A DNA stretch of 6,873 bases from Candidatus Zipacnadia bacterium (GTDB lineage: Bacteria; Armatimonadota; Zipacnadia; Zipacnadales; Zipacnadaceae), in contig JALGTV010000157.1 in assembly GCA_029821215.1 (NCBI GenBank), forward strand, positions 1 through 6,873, written 5' to 3'. The position numbers and the translations under genes are program-made. A model generated the notes under the pieces. That model did no database searches, was not told where the DNA came from, and saw only the letters and a program-made list of their open reading frames with translations. Position 1 is the stretch's first letter, and the number at the start of each line of letters is the position of its first letter. This document shows positions 1-4,401 of this stretch, piece by piece.

Positions 1-210
1 ATACATCAACATCCCCAGGGTCAACTGCTTGACGTTACTCAAGCAGCTCGTCTGTTGAGCCTTGGCCTTGGCGCGGGCAAAGACCGGAAACAGAATTGCC
101 GCCAGGATTGCGATGATCGCAATCACCACTAACAATTCAATCAATGTGAACCCGTCCCCGCCACATTGGCGGGTAAAGCCTTTACGACTTGTTTTTGTTG
201 CCCTAAACAT
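1..210 (-). CDS. Type IV prepilin / GspG-like pseudopilin, N-terminal part (3' end outside window)
   Basis: The 70 visible residues form a class III signal peptide and the N-terminal pilin helix. A 20-residue basic leader ends in Gly20, which precedes the mature start FTLIELLVV; Glu25 is the conserved +5 glutamate. A hydrophobic helix of about 20 residues follows (IAIIAILAAILFPVF), then ARAKAKAQQTSCLSNVKQL. Prepilin peptidase (PilD) would cut after Gly20, and the mature protein would join a type IV pilus or type II secretion pseudopilus in the inner membrane. The segment after the helix matches the DUF1559/GspG-like pilins that are abundant in Armatimonadota and Planctomycetes. The start ATG (208-210) has an AGGAG ribosome binding site at 219-223 with 7 to 8 nt spacing. 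The leader is longer than the usual MRRGFTLIE form and contains a second GFT (residues 11-13) upstream of the real cleavage site. The C-terminal domain is outside the window, so the exact pilin class is open. Confidence 0.9.
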   Translation of the reverse strand, partial: MFRATKTSRKGFTRQCGGDGFTLIELLVVIAIIAILAAILFPVFARAKAKAQQTSCLSNVKQLTLGMLMY

Positions 211-218
211 TCTGATCA

Positions 219-223
219 CTCCT
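219..223 (-). promoter_or_regulatory. Ribosome binding site of the prepilin gene
   Basis: On the minus strand AGAAGGAGT precedes the ATG at 208-210 by about 8 nt. It fixes this ATG as the start and therefore the unusually long 20-residue prepilin leader. Confidence 0.8.
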
Positions 224-236
224 TCTTTAGATTAGC

Positions 237-250
237 GGGCTATAAAGCCC
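237..250. repeat. Short inverted repeat upstream of the prepilin ribosome binding site
   Basis: GGGCT and AGCCC form a perfect 5-bp stem around a 4-nt loop. In the prepilin mRNA it would fold about 14 nt upstream of the AGGAG. It could influence ribosome access, but its size allows a chance occurrence. Confidence 0.35.
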
Positions 251-268
251 ACACTATGGGAATATGGT

Positions 269-298
269 TCGGCAGGCTCACCATCCCGAGCTTGCCGA
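269..298. repeat. REP-like intergenic palindrome
   Basis: TCGGCAGGCTC (269-279) and GAGCTTGCCGA (288-298) are complementary over 11 positions with one G/T wobble, around an 8-nt loop ACCATCCC. The sequence resembles the extragenic palindromes of the type GGCAGGCTCA...GAGCTTGCCGAGGGA that are dispersed through many bacterial genomes. Only one copy is in the window, so dispersal in this genome is an inference. Confidence 0.5.
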
Positions 299-492
299 GG
301 GATCGATAAGCAAAAATTCACCCCCTCACTAAGGAAGACGCGGATTATAGGGCATACATGGGCTATCGCGACTGGGGGTATCCCTAATTTATAGGTACCA
401 CTAACAACACTCAGAGAGAGAGTTCTCATCTTACCATCTTCTAACTGTTACTCTGTGCAACCAAACCCTAATGGGCACTTGTTCAGTTCATT

Positions 493-521
493 ATTTTAGC
501 ACAACTTTGAAATAAAGTCAA
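493..521 (-). promoter_or_regulatory. Sigma-70 type promoter for the prepilin transcript
   Basis: On the minus strand TTGACT (516-521, -35) and TAAAAT (493-498, -10) are separated by exactly 17 nt. TGC directly before the -10 gives an extended -10 (TGn). The surroundings are AT-rich compared with the rest of the window. The only downstream gene on this strand is the prepilin at 210, so this is its most likely promoter, with a leader of about 275 nt. Confidence 0.7.
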
Positions 522-522
522 T

Positions 523-536
523 ATCCTTTTTAGGAT
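523..536. repeat. Short perfect inverted repeat just upstream of the prepilin -35 box
   Basis: ATCCT, a 4-nt T-run and AGGAT form a symmetric site that ends 2 nt from the -35 hexamer. Its position would suit an operator, but five-base arms are common by chance in AT-rich DNA. Confidence 0.25.
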
Positions 537-547
537 CGTTGCAAAAG

Positions 548-706
548 CTACTTCTCACCATTGAGGATGGTGAGTTCGGTACCGGTGCTGATGAGAGTGA
601 CGCGGGTCCTGATCAACAGTTGGTCTTTTGCCGGGGTCAGTTCCTCTCGTTGTTCAATGACGACCTGACGCGGCTGCGTGAAAACGACAGTGGGATTGCT
701 ATCCAT
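548..706 (-). pseudogene. N-terminal stub of a GroES-like zinc-type (medium-chain) dehydrogenase
   Basis: This ORF of 52 codons begins at ATG 704-706 with a good ribosome binding site (GGGAG, 716-720, 9 nt spacing), 45 nt downstream of the ftsZ stop on the same strand. The protein matches the first strands of the medium-chain dehydrogenase/reductase fold: VVFTQPRQVVIEQREEL at residues 7-23, then LLIRTRVTLISTGTELTIL at residues 30-48. In full-length relatives (typically about 340 residues) a catalytic and a Rossmann nucleotide-binding domain follow; here a TAG stops translation after LNGEK. No continuation is visible in the other minus-strand frames of 211-547, which hold a promoter and leader instead. 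I therefore read it as a decayed or truncated gene that may still be translated. The alternative is a genuine small protein derived from this fold. The match is by pattern recognition only. Confidence 0.6.
554..574. repeat. Perfect 8-bp inverted repeat at the end of the dehydrogenase stub
   Basis: CTCACCAT (554-561) and ATGGTGAG (567-574) are perfectly complementary around a 5-nt loop. The element covers the last codons of the stub, a few bases before its stop. On the minus strand it is followed, about 7 nt later, by a short T-run (543-546). It could act as a weak terminator for transcription coming from ftsZ, but the U-tract is short and displaced. Confidence 0.4.
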
Positions 707-751
707 CTCGGTTAGCTCCCTGTTCGTGGTGTCATCTGGAGCTGGGTTGGT

Positions 752-1855
752 TTACCGCCGGCGGAGGAAGGCGGGGATGTCAATATCGTCTTCGTCGTAG
801 GTAGGTAGCTCTTCTTGGAACGGGGACTCACGGGAAGGGGTTACTCCTGGCTCTTCCTCTTCAGCAGCGGCCACTCGGCGGCGCGGGCGCACGGGCCGCG
901 GCTGGTCGAAGCCGGTAGCCAGTACAGTCAGGCGGATCTGCCCCTCCATCTGCTCGTCAATCACCGCCCCCAGCGTCAGATCTACTTGGCCGCCGTCGCC
1001 GGCTGCTGCCTCCTGGACTATTTGCGCCGCTTGATGTACTTCGTTCAGTGACAAATCAGGCCCACCGGTAACATTGAGCAGTATCGCTTGCGCTCCTTGG
1101 ATATCGGTCTCCAGCAACGGGCTGGCAATTGCCTGTTGAGCGGCCTCAGGAGCCCGGTTCTCGCCGGAGGCTTCCCCAATGCCCATCATGGCCGTGCCAG
1201 TATCCTTCATCACTGTGCGCACGTCGGCGAAATCCAGATTTATCAGGCCGGGGACGACAATTACCTCGCTGATACCGCGTACGCCATGGTGCAGAATAGT
1301 GTCAGCGAAGGCGAAGGCGTCTTGGAGGGAGAGGTCCTCATCAGTAAGCTGAAGTAGGCGGTCGTTGGGGATGATAATGAGGGTATCAACTTGCTCTTTA
1401 AGGCGCTTGAGGCCCTCTTCGGCGAGCTGGGCGCGCCGATGACCTTCCACCGCGAATGGTTTGGTGACCACGCCTACCGTCAGTGCACCTAACTCGCGCG
1501 AGATCTCAGCAATCAGGGGACTGGCGCCGGTGCCCGTCCCGCCGCCCATGCCACAGGTAATAAAAACCATATCCGACTGGTCCAGGGCCATCAACAAGTC
1601 CTGCCGGCTCTCTTCGGCGGCCTGGCGGCCGATGTCCGGATTGCCGCCTGTACCCAAGCCGCCGGTGATATTCTCCCCGATTTGCAGCTTGTCATCGGCG
1701 GCCGACAGATCCAGCACCTGGGCATCAGTGTTAATAACTATGTATTCCACCCCCATCAAACCGGCTTCAATCATCCGGTCTACGGCGTTTGACCCACCGC
1801 CTCCCACACCAACGACGCGTATTTTCGCATACTCCTCTACGTTGGCCCGCAGCAT
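752..1855 (-). CDS. ftsZ: Cell division protein FtsZ
   Basis: A complete FtsZ of 367 residues, the tubulin-like GTPase that polymerises into the Z ring at midcell. Visible features in order: the T1 GTP-binding loop VVGVGGGGSNAVDRM (14-28); NTDAQ (42-46); the tubulin signature GGGTGTG (104-110); the catalytic T7 synergy loop NLDFAD (206-211) with both aspartates; an acidic and arginine-rich variable linker; and a C-terminal conserved peptide DDIDIPAFLRRR, which binds FtsA and other partners. The start is ATG 1853-1855: it gives the usual N-terminus MLRANVEEYAKIRV, and AAAGGAGG lies at 1867-1874. An in-frame extension to 1981 would run through the promoter and is not FtsZ-like. The gene lies outside a visible dcw cluster (no ftsA, ftsQ or mur genes), downstream of hrcA-grpE, with its own consensus promoter. 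All key residues are present. Confidence 0.98.
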   Translation of the reverse strand: MLRANVEEYAKIRVVGVGGGGSNAVDRMIEAGLMGVEYIVINTDAQVLDLSAADDKLQIGENITGGLGTGGNPDIGRQAAEESRQDLLMALDQSDMVFITCGMGGGTGTGASPLIAEISRELGALTVGVVTKPFAVEGHRRAQLAEEGLKRLKEQVDTLIIIPNDRLLQLTDEDLSLQDAFAFADTILHHGVRGISEVIVVPGLINLDFADVRTVMKDTGTAMMGIGEASGENRAPEAAQQAIASPLLETDIQGAQAILLNVTGGPDLSLNEVHQAAQIVQEAAAGDGGQVDLTLGAVIDEQMEGQIRLTVLATGFDQPRPVRPRRRVAAAEEEEPGVTPSRESPFQEELPTYDEDDIDIPAFLRRR

Positions 1856-1866
1856 AATTGATTGCG

Positions 1867-1874
1867 CCTCCTTT
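1867..1874 (-). promoter_or_regulatory. Ribosome binding site of ftsZ
   Basis: AAAGGAGG on the minus strand lies 11 nt upstream of ATG 1853-1855. It decides between this start and the in-frame upstream codons reaching to 1981. Confidence 0.8.
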
Positions 1875-1919
1875 ACTACCCTTTTGACACCGCCGACGAT
1901 AATCCTTCTTAATGTCGGA

Positions 1920-1948
1920 ATTATATGTGACCGCTTGGCACCTGTCAA
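1920..1948 (-). promoter_or_regulatory. Consensus sigma-70 promoter of ftsZ
   Basis: On the minus strand a perfect TTGACA (1943-1948) and a perfect TATAAT (1920-1925) are separated by 17 nt. Transcription would start near 1913, giving an mRNA leader of about 58 nt before the ftsZ ATG. A twelve-of-twelve match at ideal spacing suggests strong constitutive expression independent of the upstream grpE transcript. Confidence 0.85.
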
Positions 1949-2035
1949 GCATCCATCACCCAAGCAACCCGCAATAGCCAATAACGCCAGACATTAGTCA
2001 TCTGAGGCTCCGAATATAGCTGCCCAACGGCGGCC

Positions 2036-2674
2036 CTATTCCTCTTCAGTTGCATCTTCGGGGACTGCTACCTTCACCTCCGCGGGTCGCAATACCCGCT
2101 GGTGGAGGCGGTAGCCCGGCCGCAGCACCTCGGTAACCGTGCCTACCGCCGGGTCGTCGGCCGCCACCAAGTGGCGCTCTACCGCCTCATGATGCTGAGG
2201 ATCAAACGTCTCACCGACAGGTTCAATTGGTTGCAGCCCGAATTGCTCTAAGGTGTTCATCAACTGCTCGTAGACCATTTGCACGCCTGAAATCATCTCA
2301 GCCGCCGACTCATCAGTTGATGCCTGGAGGGCTAATTGAAAGTGATCCAGGATAGGTATAAGCTGGCTAAGCAGACTTTCATGAGCATACTGCATCTGTT
2401 GGGCCTGTTGCTGGGCGACCCGACGCTTATAGTTTCTCAGCTCGGCCGCGGCCCGCAGATACAAGTCGTGCTCTTTGTCATATTCCTGGCGTAGCTGCTG
2501 GAGTTGCTGGTGGAGGTCCTCGCCGGTCGGCTCCGCCTGGGTGCTGGCCTCATTTTCGGTCGCCTGCTGGTCAGGGATCTCTTCTTCCGAGGCATCTAAC
2601 TCGCCGCCCGGAGGCAGTTTTTGCGTTTCTTCGCCGTCCAGCGATAACTTCTCTTCATCCTGATTGTCACTCAT
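2036..2674 (-). CDS. grpE: GrpE, nucleotide exchange factor of DnaK
   Basis: GrpE releases ADP from the Hsp70 chaperone DnaK and so drives its substrate cycle in the cytoplasm. The protein has 212 residues. Residues 1-50 are an acidic, low-complexity tail. Residues 52-100 form the long dimerisation coiled coil (EDLHQQLQQLRQEYDKEH, then LRAAAELRNYKRR). A helical bundle LLSQLIPILDHFQLAL follows (101-116), then the C-terminal beta domain with the GrpE signature: ETFDPQHHEAV (155-165), VTEVLRPGYRLHQRVLRPAEVKV (180-202). Length and layout are normal. ATG 2672-2674 gives MSDNQDEEK; AGGAG at 2688-2692 is 13 nt away. An in-frame TTG at 2681-2683 is only 4 nt from the AGGAG and would add three residues, so the exact start is uncertain. 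hrcA lies 156 nt upstream on the same strand; dnaK and dnaJ are not beside it. Confidence 0.96.
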   Translation of the reverse strand: MSDNQDEEKLSLDGEETQKLPPGGELDASEEEIPDQQATENEASTQAEPTGEDLHQQLQQLRQEYDKEHDLYLRAAAELRNYKRRVAQQQAQQMQYAHESLLSQLIPILDHFQLALQASTDESAAEMISGVQMVYEQLMNTLEQFGLQPIEPVGETFDPQHHEAVERHLVAADDPAVGTVTEVLRPGYRLHQRVLRPAEVKVAVPEDATEEE

Positions 2675-2687
2675 AGATATCAATTCT

Positions 2688-2692
2688 CTCCT
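2688..2692 (-). promoter_or_regulatory. Ribosome binding site of grpE
   Basis: AGGAG lies 4 nt from a TTG (2681-2683) and 13 nt from the ATG (2672-2674). Both distances are outside the ideal range, so this site does not settle which codon is used. Confidence 0.6.
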
Positions 2693-2703
2693 AATGCGTA
2701 CGT

Positions 2704-2716
2704 CAGCCGTCGGCTG
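2704..2716. repeat. Perfect palindrome upstream of the grpE ribosome binding site
   Basis: CAGCCG and CGGCTG are perfect inverted 6-base arms around one base. It lies 11 nt upstream of the grpE AGGAG, in the 156-nt hrcA-grpE gap. It could be a small operator or a weak mRNA hairpin. No clear promoter is visible in this gap; TTAACT followed after 17-18 nt by ACTAAT is only a poor candidate. Confidence 0.3.
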
Positions 2717-2830
2717 GTCAAAAGACGCAGGAATTAGTATGAAGCTGCGAGGGCACAGTTAACGGAACCCTACCGTCTGGACTGATACAGCCGGGTAAAA
2801 GGGTCTGAGTTCGGACCGACGATAGCCCGA

Positions 2831-3874
2831 TTAGGCCTCGCCACTGAGCAAGTAGTCGGCTTGATCAGCCACACAGGCTACCGCTGACATTACCTGAGCA
2901 TAGGCTATCCGCATGGGCCCTACTACTCCCACAGTGCAACTGGGCCGGTCCTGGGGCGGCCAGTCCCCGAACCGCTTGGCCACCAGACTGCAATCGGTCA
3001 ACGCCGGGTTGCCGTGCTCAGAGCCAATTAGCACCGTAACTTCCGATGGCCCAGTAGCCTGCAATAACTGGCGGACAGCCGCTTCTTCGTCTAGAATTTG
3101 CATCAGCGCGCGTAGCCGCCGCTCATCGCAGAGTTCGGGATAGTTAAGGATGTGAGCTGTCCCGTCTACATAGACGGGTCCCTGCCGACTGCTGGTTATC
3201 TGGGCTGCCACGGATCGAATGACCGACGGCGGGACAGGGATGCCTTCGCCGGCCAGCAGTTGCTCCAACTTGCTTGCATCAGTCGCCTGTCTTCCCCGTA
3301 CATGCTTGACCAGCGCCCGGTCCAGTTGCCGAATCTGCTGGCCAGTTAAGGCTTGCGATGATCGTAATACCAGCTCCTGACTGGAACCGTCGGAGTAGGT
3401 GTAGCTGATGCGAATGGTGTGTGCGCTGACCGGCGTGGCATGTATTTCGGTAACATCGGCCGGAATGCCACTAACTGCGGCACTGAGAGCCGGCTGCCGG
3501 GTTAGCTGAGATAGTACTTTTGTCGTGATCCGCAGTACCGTGTCCATATCGGTATCAATCCGGCGGTATTGGCGGTGAACCCAACTTGATTGTCGCAGCG
3601 GAGGTAAAGCCGTTGTCTCCAGCTTGCTGATATGGAAGCGGTAACCCTTTTGGGTGGGAATGCGGCCCGCGGAGGTATGGGGCTGAGTCAAATAGCCTTG
3701 GTCGGCCAACTCGGCCATCTCATAGCGAATGGTGGCCGTGCTGGCCTCCACCCCATACTTATTATGGACAGTCTTGGATCCTACCGGAGCTCCACTGGCT
3801 ATATGCTCCTCTACGACGGCCGCCAGGATTCGGCGTTGACGGGCAGTTAACTCGTCGCCAGGATATTTGGTCAT
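2831..3874 (-). CDS. hrcA: HrcA, heat-inducible transcription repressor
   Basis: HrcA represses class I heat-shock genes by binding the CIRCE operator, with its folding controlled by GroEL. The protein has 347 residues, a normal length. The N-terminal winged helix-turn-helix (about 1-80) is clear: LTARQRRILAAVVEEHI (9-25), GSKTV (32-36), TATIRYEMAELADQGYL (46-62), and the HrcA hallmark QPHTSAGRIPTQKGYRF (64-80). The rest is the GAF-like dimerisation domain, ending with VGVVGPMRIAYAQVMS and a short C-terminus. ATG 3872-3874 has AGGAG at 3884-3888 (9 nt). A TTG directly in front (3875-3877) has 6 nt spacing and would add one residue. hrcA heads the minus-strand block with grpE behind it, the classic neighbour. 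A promoter lies upstream; no CIRCE site is seen there. Confidence 0.97.
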   Translation of the reverse strand: MTKYPGDELTARQRRILAAVVEEHIASGAPVGSKTVHNKYGVEASTATIRYEMAELADQGYLTQPHTSAGRIPTQKGYRFHISKLETTALPPLRQSSWVHRQYRRIDTDMDTVLRITTKVLSQLTRQPALSAAVSGIPADVTEIHATPVSAHTIRISYTYSDGSSQELVLRSSQALTGQQIRQLDRALVKHVRGRQATDASKLEQLLAGEGIPVPPSVIRSVAAQITSSRQGPVYVDGTAHILNYPELCDERRLRALMQILDEEAAVRQLLQATGPSEVTVLIGSEHGNPALTDCSLVAKRFGDWPPQDRPSCTVGVVGPMRIAYAQVMSAVACVADQADYLLSGEA

Positions 3875-3883
3875 CAAGCTTTA

Positions 3884-3888
3884 CTCCT
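3884..3888 (-). promoter_or_regulatory. Ribosome binding site of hrcA
   Basis: GCAGGAG on the minus strand, 9 nt before ATG 3872-3874. The adjoining TTG-ATG pair leaves a one-codon ambiguity in the start. Confidence 0.7.
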
Positions 3889-3914
3889 GCACTGTTGCTA
3901 CGGATTACAATATG

Positions 3915-3943
3915 AGAATATCACCACCGGCGTCTGTTGTCAA
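3915..3943 (-). promoter_or_regulatory. Sigma-70 type promoter of hrcA
   Basis: On the minus strand a perfect TTGACA (3938-3943) and TATTCT (3915-3920) are separated by 17 nt, with TGA before the -10 (extended -10). Transcription would begin near 3908, about 34 nt before the hrcA start. The region 3878-4010 holds no TTAGCACTC-N9-GAGTGCTAA; the nearest resemblance is TTAGCAGACTC on the minus strand just upstream of the -35, which has no matching right half. Confidence 0.75.
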
Positions 3944-4010
3944 GATGAGAGTCTGCTAACTGCCCAGGAAGGACATTTACAAGAACCTGGGAACTATTGT
4001 TGGATTGGCT

Positions 4011-4073
4011 ATGACCATTGAACAGTTTCAGCAGCTTATTGAGCGTATTTTATGTGGTTTACCGAGGAGGTAG
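4011..4073 (+). pseudogene. Out-of-frame N-terminal piece of the MazG-like gene
   Basis: ATG 4011 opens a 20-codon frame MTIEQFQQLIERI..., the usual first helix of small MazG-type pyrophosphohydrolases. After about residue 13 the frame runs into unrelated residues and stops at TAG 4071-4073. The metal-binding body continues in another frame from 4052. Relatives as I remember them have about 12-15 residues between this helix and the WF(T/V)EEVGELA motif, so both a small deletion and a frame change seem to have happened. No strong ribosome binding site precedes 4011; the purine-rich AGGAAGGA at 3966-3973 is too far away. Confidence 0.5.
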
Positions 4074-4270
4074 GGGAGTTGGCCTCAGCGTTGCTGAGGG
4101 GAGACCCGGAGCAGGTGGGTGAAGAATTCGGCGATGTGCTGGCCTGGCTATGTACGTTGGCCTCTATTGCCGGGATAGATCTGGAGCAGGTTGCAGTGGA
4201 TAAGTATGCCCAAGGCTGTCCCAAGTGTCATCACATTCCCTGTCAGTGTCCCGAGCCGCGTAGCGGTTAG
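4052..4270 (+). CDS. MazG-like nucleotide pyrophosphohydrolase, apparently 5'-truncated
   Basis: The 72-residue frame carries the MazG metal-binding motif: ExxE at 6-9 (EVGE) and ExxD at 25-28 (EFGD), with 15 residues between. These acidic residues bind magnesium for hydrolysis of nucleoside triphosphates to monophosphate and pyrophosphate, usually as housecleaning of non-canonical nucleotides. The body is typical of single-domain MazG proteins: EEVGELASALLRGD, then EEFGDVLAWLCTLASIAGIDLEQV and DKYAQGCPKC. A cysteine cluster at the C-terminus (C56, C59, C64, C66) looks like a small metal site. An in-frame TGA at 4040-4042 blocks upstream extension, and no good ribosome binding site precedes 4052. 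The missing first helix lies in another frame at 4011. The gene is either damaged or mis-assembled by a short deletion. It diverges from hrcA. Confidence 0.75.
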   Translation: MWFTEEVGELASALLRGDPEQVGEEFGDVLAWLCTLASIAGIDLEQVAVDKYAQGCPKCHHIPCQCPEPRSG

Positions 4271-4388
4271 TCCCCCGCGAAACTCTCGCTCCAACCACTG
4301 GAGTATAGTGGGAGTGGAACCTGGTGAGGGCATCTGAGAGAACCACGGTAACTATACATTTGAACGGTGGTCTGATATGATACTGACT

Positions 4389-4394
4389 GGAGGT
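4389..4394 (+). promoter_or_regulatory. Ribosome binding site of the DJ-1/PfpI lipoprotein gene
   Basis: GGAGGT lies 7 nt before ATG 4402. It overlaps an in-frame GTG at 4393, which is therefore unlikely to be the start although it would give a three-residue longer protein. No convincing promoter is visible in 4271-4388: TTGAAC at 4360-4365 has no -10 box at the right distance. Confidence 0.8.
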
Positions 4395-4401
4395 GGCACA
4401 G

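Larger units (their letters stand above)
211..486 (-). other. Long structured 5' leader of the prepilin gene
   Basis: This stretch of more than 300 bases between the dehydrogenase stub and the prepilin has no convincing gene. From the predicted promoter the transcript would start near 486 and carry about 275 nt before the prepilin ATG. Three hairpin-forming segments are visible: 377-399 (GGTA/TACC plus CCTA/TAGG around a 5-nt loop, with a 2-nt bulge), 269-298 (the REP-like palindrome) and 237-250 (GGGCT/AGCCC around a 4-nt loop). The last lies about 14 nt upstream of the ribosome binding site. The one long open frame here (232-429) lacks a good ribosome binding site and draws part of its codons from the palindrome, so I do not call it. 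I looked for the cyclic-di-GMP-I riboswitch core that often precedes pilin genes and did not recognise it. Confidence 0.4.

Noticed and set aside
232..429. Minus-strand open frame of 65 codons upstream of the prepilin
   Set aside because: It has no good ribosome binding site, reads through the REP-like palindrome (which yields its PRQARDGEPAEP stretch), and resembles no family I know. It lies inside the predicted prepilin leader.
1856..1981. N-terminal extension of FtsZ by 42 residues
   Set aside because: The extra codons span the consensus promoter and the ribosome binding site, and FtsZ proteins begin close to the MLRANVEEY position.
815..1997. Plus-strand open frames opposite ftsZ
   Set aside because: They are shadows of the ftsZ coding frame, without ribosome binding sites or recognisable domains.
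2803..2818. Possible terminator hairpin after hrcA (GGTC...GACC)
   Set aside because: The stem is only 4 bp before a mismatch and the following T-run is interrupted, too weak to call.
3941..3960. Possible CIRCE half-site (TTAGCAGACTC on the minus strand) before hrcA
   Set aside because: The left half has a two-base insertion relative to TTAGCACTC and there is no right half GAGTGCTAA at the proper distance.
4353..4384. Candidate promoter for the DJ-1 lipoprotein gene (TTGAAC with TATGAT or GATACT)
   Set aside because: The spacers are only 10 and 13 nt, too short for a sigma-70 promoter.
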